Notes: generated from the letters alone by a model not told the origin. Positions 48,052 to 57,006 are shown, counted from the first letter of the stretch. The stretch: DNA of 64,000 nucleotides from Leptolyngbya sp. SIOISBB (GCA_010671905.1 JAAHII010000001.1:2790001-2854000), one strand, 5' to 3'. Translations and numbers: made by a program.

Positions 48052-48397
48052 TCCAGAAATTTCAACCACTCTGGCTGTTTCCCAACCTGCGATGCTCCCT
48101 CCAGATGCCCAGAAAAAGATGAAAGGCTGGATTCGCAGTCGTCATCTGATTTGTTCGGGAAATTTCTTTGTTTTTGAGACAGTAGCCTACGGAACGATTG
48201 AGCGATTTTCAGATTGCGTTTCTATCTTGGGAGGAGCGGTTATTGCGGTTGATCCTGTCGATAAAGTTTGGATGGGTAATCATCGACAAGTGACGCTTTA
48301 TCGCGTTAAAGCGAGCCTTCTGACCCCAGGCCATCAGCTCAAACAGTACTGGATTAAATATGGTAATTTCAGAACCCGATTTGATTACAGTCCTTGA
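48032..48397 (+). CDS. cpeR: CpeR-like phycoerythrin regulator
   Basis: 121-aa protein. The core LPPDAQKKMKGWIRSRHLICSGNFFVFETV, WMGNHRQVTLYRVKASLLTP and QYWIKYGNFRTRFD resembles CpeR, the activator needed for cpeBA expression in Fremyella. The first 25 residues (MKLQSPNPEISTTLAVSQ) are an extension; an alternative start is MLPPDAQ at 48092. It overlaps the cpeT end, as in an operon. Identification rests on remembered CpeR sequence and on gene order (cpeS-cpeT-cpeR), so it should be confirmed by alignment. Confidence 0.7.
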   Translation: MKLQSPNPEISTTLAVSQPAMLPPDAQKKMKGWIRSRHLICSGNFFVFETVAYGTIERFSDCVSILGGAVIAVDPVDKVWMGNHRQVTLYRVKASLLTPGHQLKQYWIKYGNFRTRFDYSP

Positions 48398-48473
48398 TAT
48401 TCATTGAGCTGAACACTTTGTTGATTTTTTGTTGATCTGGATCTTACTGATACGTACCGAGGAGATGACAGCC

Positions 48474-50090
48474 ATGGTTAATACCTTTATCAATCCAACA
48501 GTGAATCCAGACTCAGGGCTTGGGGTGCGGGTGTTTGATGAGACGGAGCCGATTTCTCTAAGTCCGGGTGCTTCAGTAGTCGAGATTGAAGCTGTGATGC
48601 AGGCCATCTATCGGCAAGTCTTCGGCAATGCTCACATTATGGAAAGTGAGCGCCTGAGCTCATTAGAGTCTCAGTTAGTCCAAGGGAAGTTAGACGTCTG
48701 CGAGTTTGTGCGACATCTGGCCAAATCAGAGCTGTATCGGTCTCGTTTTTTTGAGAACGGTCCTCGATATCGAGCGATTGAATTAAATTTTAAGCATTTG
48801 CTAGGACGAGCGCCAGAGAGCTACGAAGAGATAACACATCACAGCCATCTTCTAGATACTGCTGGATATGATGCCGAGATAGATTCCTATATTGATAGTG
48901 ACGAGTACCAGCAGGCGTTTGGATGTGACGTAGTTCCTTATTATCGGGGGTATAAAACTCGGACGGGAAAATCCCTAGTGGGTTTCACGTATATGTCTCA
49001 GCTCTTGCGAGGTCGCGCCGCCAGCGATAAAGACTATTTGGTGAATCGTAATTCTGCTCGCTTAGCAAAAGTCATTCTGACACATCAGCCCAGTCAGATT
49101 ACGCTACCTTCAAACATTTCCCGAGATTGGAGTGCCTTCCCCGATACTAGGCAAACCATTGCGATGGCGGTAAAGACGAAGCCTCAGTCTTTTGGTCTGA
49201 AGTCTCGGTCTTGGGTTTCTCCGGTATCTCTGGCTTTGACAACTGCTACTCCTGACATCGTTGATGTACCGGCACCTGAGGCTGATATGAGTCAGCAATC
49301 TCAGTCTCAAGGTTTACCAGACTTGAATGTTGAGCCGGTTGAATTGTGCCCCGGCTTTTCTGTGGCAGAAGCCGATATTGTGATTCGCGCAGTTTACCGT
49401 CAAGTATTGGGGAATGCGCATGTGATGGAAAGTGAGCGTTTAGAGGTGCCAGAATCTCAACTTAAGCGAGGAGAACTCAGCGTTCGTGAATTTATTCGCT
49501 GTATCGCTAAGTCAGAGCTTTATCGCACCCGATTTTTTGATAGTTGCTATCGCTATCGGTCTATTGAGCTGAACTTTAAGCATTTGTTGGGCCGGGCTCC
49601 AACTAGCTTTGAGGAAATGAAATTCCACAGCACCATCCTAGACGAGGTTGGGTTTGAGGCGGATATTGATTCCTATTTAGATAGTGACGAATATCAGCAG
49701 GCATTTGGCGAAACCCTAGTGCCTTACTATCGGGGCATTAATACCCAAGTGGGACAACCAGCAGTGGGTTTTACGAACACGCTGGAATTGCTGCGAAGTG
49801 CATCCAGCAGTGATCAAAATCCGATGGCGGGGAATCCTCCACAACTGCTGAACGCACTGATGATGACTTATCCCCATTCGATCGGCCAATCTCGGGATGC
49901 TAAAGATATTCTACGAAAGGTCTTCAGACCGAAGCAAGATGATCGGGCCGCGATCGCAGCGAGCGCTGCTGCCGAACGTGTCTTAAAGCAAACGATTCAG
50001 AAACAGGCGCAGCACATCGCAGACTTAGAGCAATTGCTGGCCGATATCCGTCCTGCGGCTATGTTAGGCGCTATGCAGATTAAAAGATAG
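48474..50090 (+). CDS. Linker with two tandem PBS-linker domains
   Basis: 538-aa protein with two complete phycobilisome linker domains, about 35-170 (VMQAIYRQVFGNAHIMESERL, LNFKHLLGRAPESYEE) and 305-445 (VIRAVYRQVLGNAHVMESERL, LNFKHLLGRAPTSFEEM). A roughly 130-residue low-complexity spacer joins them. Both begin with CpeC-like sequence (GVRVFDETEPI). There is no CpcD-like domain and no ApcE phycobiliprotein domain, so it is neither an ordinary rod linker nor the core anchor. The C-terminus is a heptad helix (AERVLKQTIQKQAQHIADLEQLLADIRP). GAGGAG lies nine bases before ATG 48474. After the stop, a matching helix continues in the +1 frame to 50268. Confidence 0.88.
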   Translation: MVNTFINPTVNPDSGLGVRVFDETEPISLSPGASVVEIEAVMQAIYRQVFGNAHIMESERLSSLESQLVQGKLDVCEFVRHLAKSELYRSRFFENGPRYRAIELNFKHLLGRAPESYEEITHHSHLLDTAGYDAEIDSYIDSDEYQQAFGCDVVPYYRGYKTRTGKSLVGFTYMSQLLRGRAASDKDYLVNRNSARLAKVILTHQPSQITLPSNISRDWSAFPDTRQTIAMAVKTKPQSFGLKSRSWVSPVSLALTTATPDIVDVPAPEADMSQQSQSQGLPDLNVEPVELCPGFSVAEADIVIRAVYRQVLGNAHVMESERLEVPESQLKRGELSVREFIRCIAKSELYRTRFFDSCYRYRSIELNFKHLLGRAPTSFEEMKFHSTILDEVGFEADIDSYLDSDEYQQAFGETLVPYYRGINTQVGQPAVGFTNTLELLRSASSSDQNPMAGNPPQLLNALMMTYPHSIGQSRDAKDILRKVFRPKQDDRAAIAASAAAERVLKQTIQKQAQHIADLEQLLADIRPAAMLGAMQIKR

Positions 50091-50268
50091 CTGGAGCCCA
50101 TCGCTTTTATCAGAGCCTGTAGATGCTGCAGCCTCATTACAACAACAAGTGGATTGGCAAACATCTCAAATTGCGGCTCTACAGGCACAAATTGCTGATG
50201 CCCGCAGATACGCTGCGATTGGCGAGGCCCAAGTGAGTCGGTGGCGAAACCGGATCTTTAAGAGTTAA
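50091..50268 (+). pseudogene. Out-of-frame C-terminal coiled-coil of the tandem linker
   Basis: The +1 frame runs DSWSPSLLSEPVDAAASL, then VDWQTSQIAALQAQIADARRYAAIGEAQVSRWRNRIFKS, ending TAA at 50266-50268. It repeats the heptad style of the preceding in-frame end and the IGEAQ-x-SRW ending seen on cyanobacterial linkers. The switch point would be around ATTAAAAGATAG at 50080-50090. This indicates either a one-base indel or translational frameshifting. Confidence 0.65.
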
Positions 50269-50303
50269 CCCGATGTCTCAAACCTGATGTCTCAGGCGTT
50301 ATC

Positions 50304-50432
50304 TAGGGGCTGTCATCATTTAGAGCCTGAATCCTGATGCTGAAAGCGGTTAAGCCCCTAGCTAGTTTTCTGGAGCGGGCGCGGTAATGCCTATACCCCA
50401 AGGCTTTCGAGTTTAATTGATGACGCGCCCTA
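50304..50432. repeat. Miniature TA-target element, family 1, copy D
   Basis: A 129-bp copy with ends TAGGGGCTGTCATC and (minus strand) TAGGGCGCGTCATC. Interior AGCGGGCGCGGTAATGCC and CCCCAAGGCTTTC match the other copies. It sits 36 bases after the tandem linker's frameshifted tail and 104 bases before cpcL. Confidence 0.83.
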
Positions 50433-50535
50433 GGAGGTTTTCTAGCTCTTAATCTAGCCATCCTGTCCGTTTCGCAGCTTGTAATAGTCAATTTTTCTGC
50501 CAACAAAGTCGAATACACAATTTAGGAAATTTATT

Positions 50536-51285
50536 ATGACGATTGCACTTTTAGAATACTCTCTCTCTTCTCAAAATCATCGCGTAGCAGGTTTTGAAGT
50601 GCCGGGTGATGAGCAACCCAGAATCTTTAGTACAGAGAACATTCTGTCCGAAACCGAGCTTGATGACCTGGTCAAGGCAGCCTATCGCCAGATCTTTAAC
50701 GAGCAGCAAATGCTCAAGGGGTTTCGCCAGCGATTTCTGGAATCTCAGTTGAAAGCAGGTCAAATTACTGTCAAAGACTTTATCCGAGGGTTGGCGCTGT
50801 CCGACTCGTTCCGGCGGCTGGTTTATGACAGCAACAATAACTATCGCTTTGTAGAAATTTGCGTACAGCGTGTTTTGGGTCGCAATATTTATAGCGATCG
50901 CGAAAAGCTCGCTTGGTCAATTGTGTTAGGTCAACAGGGGCTGAATGCATTTATTGATGCATTACTGGATAGCGAAGAATATTTGAGCAATTTTGGCGAC
51001 ACTGTCGTGCCCTTTCAACGTCGACGGATTTTGCCACAACGGCTCCAAGGGGAAGTTTCTTTTGCTCATATGGCTCGCTATGGAACTGACTATCGTGATC
51101 AACTACCTCAACCTTATTTAACGGCTCTACGAGGACCAGGATATACCGGGCCGGAAATGTCAGCTGTACGGTGGAAGTGGCAAAAGCAGCCCTCCAAGGT
51201 TTTACAAGTGCTTTGGTTGGGACTATTCTTCAGTGGCAGCACCTTTATTCTGTTGTTGTTCTTAGCTACATTGTTCCGCTTCTAG
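50536..51285 (+). CDS. cpcL: Membrane-anchored rod-core linker CpcL (CpcG2 type)
   Basis: 249 aa. The N-terminal CpcG domain (about 35-190: ELDDLVKAAYRQIFNEQQML, SQLKAGQITVKDFIRGLALSD, NYRFVEICVQRVLGRNIYSDREKLAWSIV) is that of the rod-core linker family. Instead of the core-binding C-terminus of CpcG1 it ends in one hydrophobic helix (about 222-247, VLWLGLFFSGSTFILLLFLATLF). Such CpcL proteins hold phycobilisome rods without an allophycocyanin core at the thylakoid and feed photosystem I. Its place directly behind phycoerythrin linkers suggests PE-containing CpcL rods. AGGAAA precedes the ATG. Confidence 0.92.
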   Translation: MTIALLEYSLSSQNHRVAGFEVPGDEQPRIFSTENILSETELDDLVKAAYRQIFNEQQMLKGFRQRFLESQLKAGQITVKDFIRGLALSDSFRRLVYDSNNNYRFVEICVQRVLGRNIYSDREKLAWSIVLGQQGLNAFIDALLDSEEYLSNFGDTVVPFQRRRILPQRLQGEVSFAHMARYGTDYRDQLPQPYLTALRGPGYTGPEMSAVRWKWQKQPSKVLQVLWLGLFFSGSTFILLLFLATLFRF

Positions 51286-51842
51286 TCATTACAGCTACTC
51301 CATCAATCCAGCCTCAGTAGGTCCTAAAGCCTTAAGGAAACAGGATAGGCAGCATCAGGAAATTTCCATGCGCCTAACCTGTTTTCGTTGTGATCGGCCC
51401 TCACATTCGCCGATGAGCTAAACCTTGATTGTGGTCATTAATGGACTGAATAAACTCCTTATCTTGGAGCCCAATGGCTCTGTAGCTGTATCACGCTTTT
51501 GAGTTGTTGATTTGAGGGATGAGCTGTCGTGACTGATCAGCTTTCAGTCTGCTGCCCACTCTTTGCTGAAGGATTTCTACGCCCAGCATTTTTCTACAAA
51601 CTGGGCTCTGGGAGTCCCAGATTCAACACCAGCGATGTAGCCAGGAGCTATCGTATCGAAAGAGCTGCTCTGCTTGAGCTTCATTAACTCTGGGCGGGAT
51701 AAAGACTAACCAGGTGACAACAGTAATTGCGAGGGTAAATCCTGCGTTTCGCTCAGAGAATCGCTTGGGATGTTGCCTGATGTTTTTCGCCAAGCTTTGC
51801 CTGGACATAGTCCAGCATCGCGTTGTCACCCCTTTAGGCGAT
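51286..51842. other. Intergenic region after cpcL with a possible small gene
   Basis: A terminator-like hairpin lies at 51338-51384. On the minus strand at 51623-51808 a 61-codon frame reads MSRQSLAKNIRQHPKRFSERN followed by a hydrophobic AGFTLAITVVTWLVFIP helix. The pattern suits a small membrane protein, but it has no ribosome site or known family, so I leave it as a possibility only. Confidence 0.4.
51338..51386 (+). terminator. Probable cpcL terminator
   Basis: AAACAGG-A-TAGGC pairs imperfectly with GCCTA-ACCTGTTT across a 20-base loop, followed by TTCGTTG. It lies 53 bases after the cpcL stop. Confidence 0.5.
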
Positions 51843-53171
51843 CTACAACAGGTTGGCAGCGCGTTCGGCTAAGAGCGATCGCTCCCCTTTGATCAGCGTC
51901 ATATGGCCGCCTAAGGGGTCTGACTTAAATCGTTCAACCACATAAGAAATCCCGTTGCTAGCGGCATCCAGGTAGGGGCTATCAATTTGGTCGACATCCC
52001 CAGTGAGCACAATTTTGGTGCCCTCACCGGCACGCGTCAAAATGGTCTTGACCTCGTGGGGTGTTAGGTTTTGGGCCTCATCAATAATCAAAAATTGTTG
52101 GGGAATGCTGCGACCCCGGATATAGGTCAGCGGTTCAACTTGCAAGAGTCCCCGTTCCATTAACTCTTCATGTCCCCGCCGCCAATGAGCTGGTTTATTC
52201 GTCGCGTCTGTAGTGCCAAAAATTAGGTCGAAGTTATCGTAGAGCGGCTGCATCCAAGGACTCAGTTTTTCGCCAATGTCGCCAGGTAAGTAACCCAGAT
52301 CGCGCCCCATGGGCACAATGGGACGCGATATCAGCAGCCGGGTATAGCGCTGTTCGTTGAGGACTTGATGGAGCCCTGCTGCGATCGCCAACAAAGTTTT
52401 GCCAGTGCCCGCTTTCCCTTCAAGCGTGACGAGGGGAACCGTATCGTTGAGCAGTAATTCGAGGGCAAACGATTGCTCCCGATTGCGAGGGCGGATGTGC
52501 AAAACCCCCTCTTTAGGCAACCGGGTTAACGCTTGCGGTGATTGCCCATGCTGATTTGCGATCGCGATGGCCTTGTGATCGGGCTTGGTGACATCGATCA
52601 GCGTGACCGCCTGATTGGGATAAAACGTCTCGGTGAGTTCAATACTTTTATGGGTGTAAAACTGGTCGATGTGGTCAGGGGTGACGGATACCTCACAGGC
52701 TCCGCTGTAGAGCTCTTCGACATCGACCTTATCCGTTTCGTAGTCTTGGGCTACAAGGGCAAGGGCATCCGCTTTGATCCGGAGATTGGTATCTTTGCTG
52801 ACTAAAATCAGTGGACACTGACACTGCTGTTGTAACTCCAAGCCCACTGCCAAGATCGCATTATCGCCTTTGTCACCCTCCAGTTCTACGGGTAATTTTT
52901 GCAACGTTTCACGGTGACACAGAACGACCTTGAGGGTGCCGCCCTTCGGCATGAGCGGAATGCCAGTGGTGAGGTTGCCAGACTGTCGCAGTTCATCCAA
53001 GAGCCGCGAGGTGCGGCGAGCATTACGACCCACCATGTCTGGCTGTTTTTTGAAGCGATCAAGCTCCTCAATGACGGTAATGGGTAACACCACGTCGTTG
53101 TCTTCAAACCGCAGCATTGCCTCAGGATCATGCAGCAGCACATTGGTATCTAACAAAAAGACTTTTTTCAT
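51843..53171 (-). CDS. PIN-PhoH family ATPase
   Basis: 442 aa. The N-terminal PIN ribonuclease-like domain (about 1-130) has the acidic residues in LLDTNVLLHD, VIEELDRFK and GDNAILAV. The C-terminal PhoH ATPase has Walker A LEGKAGTGKTLLA, Walker B QFLIIDEAQNLTPHE and sensor LTGDVDQID. The PIN-PhoH fusion (PhoH2/YlaK type) is an RNA helicase/ribonuclease in studied examples. The start MKKVFLLDTNV at 53171 was chosen because the PIN domain begins there; a start three codons upstream is possible. The gene is co-directional with the LOG gene ten bases upstream, likely an operon. Confidence 0.93.
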   Translation of the reverse strand: MKKVFLLDTNVLLHDPEAMLRFEDNDVVLPITVIEELDRFKKQPDMVGRNARRTSRLLDELRQSGNLTTGIPLMPKGGTLKVVLCHRETLQKLPVELEGDKGDNAILAVGLELQQQCQCPLILVSKDTNLRIKADALALVAQDYETDKVDVEELYSGACEVSVTPDHIDQFYTHKSIELTETFYPNQAVTLIDVTKPDHKAIAIANQHGQSPQALTRLPKEGVLHIRPRNREQSFALELLLNDTVPLVTLEGKAGTGKTLLAIAAGLHQVLNEQRYTRLLISRPIVPMGRDLGYLPGDIGEKLSPWMQPLYDNFDLIFGTTDATNKPAHWRRGHEELMERGLLQVEPLTYIRGRSIPQQFLIIDEAQNLTPHEVKTILTRAGEGTKIVLTGDVDQIDSPYLDAASNGISYVVERFKSDPLGGHMTLIKGERSLLAERAANLL

Positions 53172-53181
53172 AAGTTGCAAA

Positions 53182-53934
53182 TTACGGCTCTGAACGCTGT
53201 TGCCATTGGCGGTGGGAGGCTTTGAGCAGGGTGATCGCGCCTTCGCAGGTTTCTACACATTGGGGAATCGATAAATCAACCGCATCAGCCATAGCGGGCG
53301 TAGCCTGAATCATATATCGATCAACCCAACTCACCAGATCAGCCCACATGTGACCCACAAAAATCAGCGGTGTCTGATGCAGTTTCCGCACTTGCAAGAG
53401 TTGCCAAATCATCAACGCTTCTAAACTGGTGCCAATGCCGCCAGGCACCACCACAAAAGCATCGGAAATCAAGACGAAATGGTGCAGTCTGGAGAAGAAG
53501 GTGCGATGGTGATACATCTCTTCGATAAACGGATTAGCGGCCTGTTCAAACTCCAAATCGACCCGGATGCCAATGGAGCGGGTGAGATCTTCGGGGTCAG
53601 CCGCCACGCTACCTTCATTTGCCGCCTGCATTAAGCCCGGCCCACCCCCAGTAATAATGTCGCAGCCCAGCGCGGTGAGTTCACTGGCGAGCTGTCGCAC
53701 TCCGACATATAGCGGGTCTTCGGGCTCCATCCGCGCCGAACCAAAAATGCTGACCCGATAGCGATCGCGTTTAGGCGGACGGATACGAGTGAGATTATTC
53801 ACCACTTCCCACAGTCCCAGGACAGATTCTTGGACAATGCTGAAAGCGGCTTCTTGATTTTGGATCGGCACGCTTTCAGGTGGTATGAGGGGAGTGTTTT
53901 CCGGGTGGACGGGCTGGCTCACAGACTCTGACAC
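53182..53934 (-). CDS. LOG-family protein (nucleotide 5'-monophosphate phosphoribohydrolase)
   Basis: 250 aa with the LOG (lysine decarboxylase-like, TIGR00730) signatures IITGGGPGLMQAANEG and VVPGGIGTSLEALMIWQLLQ (PGGxGTxxE). LOG enzymes cleave ribose 5-phosphate from cytokinin nucleotides or purine monophosphates; old databases call them lysine decarboxylases wrongly. The N-terminal 50 residues are an extension. Its stop lies about ten bases from the phoH start, so the two are likely co-transcribed. Confidence 0.92.
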   Translation of the reverse strand: MSESVSQPVHPENTPLIPPESVPIQNQEAAFSIVQESVLGLWEVVNNLTRIRPPKRDRYRVSIFGSARMEPEDPLYVGVRQLASELTALGCDIITGGGPGLMQAANEGSVAADPEDLTRSIGIRVDLEFEQAANPFIEEMYHHRTFFSRLHHFVLISDAFVVVPGGIGTSLEALMIWQLLQVRKLHQTPLIFVGHMWADLVSWVDRYMIQATPAMADAVDLSIPQCVETCEGAITLLKASHRQWQQRSEP

Positions 53935-54540
53935 TGTTTAGAGAATATTATGGCGGTTGACTTTCGCTTATGGATAGTTGCTCTACGATTGTTAACTGAC
54001 TGCGATCGCTAAACCTCGGGCCGTGACGCTTGATGTCACTTGATGTATTGCAAATGTAGCGGTAGCTCGGATTTCCTATAGCAGAATTCGGAATGCAGAG
54101 GTCGGAATTCGGACTTGTAAGGTTTGTCAGACAGCGATTACAGCGATCTGGAGCAATCTAACCAAACTGCAGATCGCTATACTGTGGTATCTAGAGAGTT
54201 GGAATGATGCCTGGCAGCGATCGCGGCCCTAGTTTCTGTACTGCCTCAGTTCAGCAGACTATTTTTTGCTTGTCTCCAAATCCTGTTCATTCACGAAGAG
54301 GCACCTCATTCCCTGATCGCGAATAGATGGAAAATCCAGCCCAGCATCTGGTTAATAGCTTTTAGCGCATGCAAGTTGCACGGCAATGGGAAAACCATGA
54401 TTCCGATTAATGCCCCATTGGCATCTATCCCACTGTTGATGGACACAGACCCGTGATTTGGGATTCATTCTCATCAACGCAGCCACAAACACCAATCTGG
54501 CGCAGCTATCCTTCTTGTTTACACCTTCGAGTAAGACCAG
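53935..54540. other. Intergenic region carrying a short dispersed repeat
   Basis: About 605 bases. The promoter of the LOG-phoH pair should lie at its left end. A family-3 repeat is at 54077-54181. The rest has no supported gene. Confidence 0.55.
54077..54181. repeat. Short dispersed repeat, family 3, copy 1
   Basis: A roughly 105-bp sequence starting TATAGCAGAATTCGGAATGC and ending CTGCAGATCGCTATA. Its ends are partly inverted (TATAGC), and it contains GAGGTCGGAAT. The same layout occurs at 57772-57874. Confidence 0.6.
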
Positions 54541-55488
54541 TTAATAGAAATCGTAAGCTTCAGAAGCAGGGTTGGCTGGGTCAGGGGCGATCGCTAGCCA
54601 CAGCGGAAACTGTAAGAGTGACAGCGCCACCTTGCCCTCCGACTCATCAATAATGATCAGCGGCAAGTAGTTGTTTTCCTGCAAACGCTCGGCACGTTGG
54701 GCCATTGGCTCTGACGACTCAAACAGCATAATGCCGCTGCGGGTGCCAAAATCTGTGCGCGATACGCCCAGGCAGTCTTGGAAGCCTCGTCGCCAATCCC
54801 CCAGGCGTTCTGGACTTCTAGCGAGGACTAATACTCGTAGGCGATCGCCATGCATGGTGTGCAGCATGGAAATGGCTGCTGAGGCTACCAACACATTTTG
54901 CAGGCGGCTGTTCAAGGTTTTGATCGCGCCCCGTCCGCCTTGATTCAGCATCCAGTTCGCGACGCGATCGGCATGAATGGGCTCAAAGGTGCGGCGTAAC
55001 TGCCAGACTGGACCGTAATAATCGGGTCGCAGCCGATATTGATCGAGCAAACTTTGAATCCGTTCGGCATCCAGCAGATAGGGTGATTTCGCCGTGGGCG
55101 ATGGCGGTGGCGGCGGTTCAGGGGCGGCTGGGGACGGCGCTGTCGCGGCCCGATTGACCGGTGGCTCTGGCGTGGATAGAGACAGTTGTTCGGCTGAGGT
55201 AGCGAGGTCTTGCAGGCTGCCGACTAAGTATTCCTTAAAGCTCTGCACCCGCATCGCCAGATCTTGAGAGGCTCCGGCAAAGGAGGTTTTCATCTCGGCA
55301 TTGATACGATCGCGGCGGCGTTCGAGTTTTTCAATTTCCAGCTCTAGCGATCGCTTTTTCCGCTCTAGATCACTGACGGCCTCTCGCACCATGCGGGACA
55401 GATCGGCCTGAACGCGAGTATCGGTTCGAGTGACGCTGTTCTCACTCTTGTTAGCAGCAGAAGATAGCGGCGATTCATCAGCAGGCAT
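54541..55488 (-). CDS. DUF3086 cyanobacterial protein
   Basis: 315 aa from the ATG at 55488. A coiled coil (about 30-95: SRMVREAVSDLERKKRSLELEIEKLERRRDRINAEM) is followed by a proline-rich linker. The conserved DUF3086 domain (about 140-310: RIQSLLDQYRLRPDYYGPVWQLRRTFEPIHADRV, LVLARSPERLGDWRRGFQDCLGV, IIIDESEG) comes last. Function unknown; the neighbours suggest an envelope or thylakoid-membrane lipid role. It follows DUF3119 and mlaE on the same strand. Confidence 0.9.
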   Translation of the reverse strand: MPADESPLSSAANKSENSVTRTDTRVQADLSRMVREAVSDLERKKRSLELEIEKLERRRDRINAEMKTSFAGASQDLAMRVQSFKEYLVGSLQDLATSAEQLSLSTPEPPVNRAATAPSPAAPEPPPPPSPTAKSPYLLDAERIQSLLDQYRLRPDYYGPVWQLRRTFEPIHADRVANWMLNQGGRGAIKTLNSRLQNVLVASAAISMLHTMHGDRLRVLVLARSPERLGDWRRGFQDCLGVSRTDFGTRSGIMLFESSEPMAQRAERLQENNYLPLIIIDESEGKVALSLLQFPLWLAIAPDPANPASEAYDFY

Positions 55489-55556
55489 AAGCAATCTCAA
55501 ACAGCCAGTATCAAAACAACCCTACCTGATAGAGCATTCCCCATCAGGCCCAGTAA

Positions 55557-55973
55557 TTATTTGCGATCATCCACCTGGTTAGGCAAGTGCTGTTCTAGCT
55601 GCGATCGCAAGGTGTCTGGGCTAAACAGTATTGGTAAAAAGTGGATACTGTTGACCTCCCGAAAATAAAACAAAACTGGTACAGGCGTCCAAAAAATCTC
55701 CCAGATTTCCCACTCTTCATAGGGAAAACGACGAATTCGAGTCTCGCCGCGATAAATATCCAGATCGGTTTCAGTAAAGACCAATCTCAGCGTCGCTGCC
55801 TGATACAGCAAAAATAGCCCAAACAAGGTCACAATCCCGGCTAGTGCCGCTAGCCTGGCCCCCGATAGGGCTAATAACAGTGCCCCCAAACCAACACCGC
55901 TCACCATCAAAGCGATAGGGATGTTGTAACTCGGTTGTAAGGTCGTATTTTTTTCCGCTGAGGAAACAGTCAC
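55557..55973 (-). CDS. DUF3119 cyanobacterial membrane protein
   Basis: 138 aa. Two membrane helices (about 20-60: PIALMVSGVGLGALLLALSG; LAALAGIVTLFGLFLLYQA) precede a cytoplasmic beta-rich part with the conserved FPYEEWEIWEIFWTPVPVLFYFREVNSIHFLPILF. This WEIFW-VPVLFYFRE pattern is that of DUF3119. It lies between mlaE and DUF3086, and the grouping is one I know from other cyanobacteria. Function unknown, probably linked to lipid transport. Confidence 0.88.
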   Translation of the reverse strand: MTVSSAEKNTTLQPSYNIPIALMVSGVGLGALLLALSGARLAALAGIVTLFGLFLLYQAATLRLVFTETDLDIYRGETRIRRFPYEEWEIWEIFWTPVPVLFYFREVNSIHFLPILFSPDTLRSQLEQHLPNQVDDRK

Positions 55974-56124
55974 GGCATACTCGACTTTGACACATCAACA
56001 ACACCGCCACGACCCACACAGGACCTGGTGACAGCTGCTCTTATTGTAAAGGGTGGTCTCCCGTGCCCGGTCCTGCAACGGCAAAATCATTGACCCACCC
56101 TTGCTAGTGACGGCTATTTTGATG

Positions 56125-57006
56125 CTAAGTGTTGCCCAAGACCGCGCTGCCGGTCCCCTGAAACATGAGCCAAGACAAAAAGAAGTTACTGATAAAAATC
56201 GCCAGCAGGGCAGTCACAACCGCAGTCGTGGTTGATTGTCCGACGCCTTTGGCGCCACCTGTAGTTGTGAGTCCCCAACTGGAGCCAATCACCGCAATCA
56301 GAATGCCAAAGACAAACGCCTTGATCATGGCCGAAACCAAGTCCCAAGTGGAGAGAAAAGACTGCGCCGAATCGATAAAAACCTTTTGCGAGATGCTATA
56401 CAGATTCGTCGCAATTAGCAGACCACCACTCATGCCTGTAATAAAAGACAGCAGCGTCAAGATCGGCAGCATCAATGCACAAGCAACCACCCGAGGAATG
56501 ACCAAATAATCGATGGGATCGGTTTTCAGAATTTGCAGGGCATCAATCTGCTCGGTCACCTTCATGGTGCCAATTTCTGCTGCAAAGGCAGACCCGACGC
56601 GGCCCGCCAACACCACTGCGGTGAGCACCGGGGCTAATTCGCGGGCTAAGGTCAGCGCTAGCACGCCCCCGACGGCAGTGCCTGCGCCAAAGTTAATAAA
56701 TTCACGGGTCACTTGAATGGTGAACACCATCCCCACAAAGCTGGCTGTTAGTAGCGCAATCAGCAAGGACTCGGGTCCAACAGCGACCATTTGCTCGATC
56801 GTATTCCGACGGTGAATTGGCCGGGAAATCAAATGCATGACGACTTGCCCCGTCAGCATGACGGCAGCAAATGAGCGGCGGCTCCATTTTGAAAGGCTAG
56901 AAAACTCTACGGCCTGCGCCAAGAAAGCACCTCTTGTCAGCGATCGCTCTAAATTAGCAACACCATGGCTTAACCCACAGCGTCTTCCCTGAAGGGTCAA
57001 CGTCAT
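56125..57006 (-). CDS. mlaE: MlaE/YrbE-family ABC transporter permease
   Basis: 293-aa permease of the Mla-type lipid ABC transporter (TGD1-like in chloroplasts), which moves lipids between membranes. Five or six hydrophobic helices. The family signature VTREFINFGAGTAVGGVLALTLARELAPVLTAVVLAGRVGSAFAAEIGTMKVTEQIDAL includes the conserved EQIDALQ-x-x-x-DP. It needs an MlaF ATPase and an MlaD substrate-binding protein, neither of which lies here. First gene of the apparent mlaE-DUF3119-DUF3086 set. Confidence 0.93.
   Translation of the reverse strand: MTLTLQGRRCGLSHGVANLERSLTRGAFLAQAVEFSSLSKWSRRSFAAVMLTGQVVMHLISRPIHRRNTIEQMVAVGPESLLIALLTASFVGMVFTIQVTREFINFGAGTAVGGVLALTLARELAPVLTAVVLAGRVGSAFAAEIGTMKVTEQIDALQILKTDPIDYLVIPRVVACALMLPILTLLSFITGMSGGLLIATNLYSISQKVFIDSAQSFLSTWDLVSAMIKAFVFGILIAVIGSSWGLTTTGGAKGVGQSTTTAVVTALLAIFISNFFLSWLMFQGTGSAVLGNT

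Noticed and set aside
48429-48473. Upstream start codons for the tandem linker (TTG 48429, ATG 48465)
   Set aside because: The first is not similar to linkers; the second touches the GAGGAG ribosome site with no spacing. ATG 48474 is correctly placed.
54453-54653. 66-codon plus frame overlapping the end of the DUF3086 gene
   Set aside because: No family, no ribosome site and overlap with a well-supported gene on the other strand.
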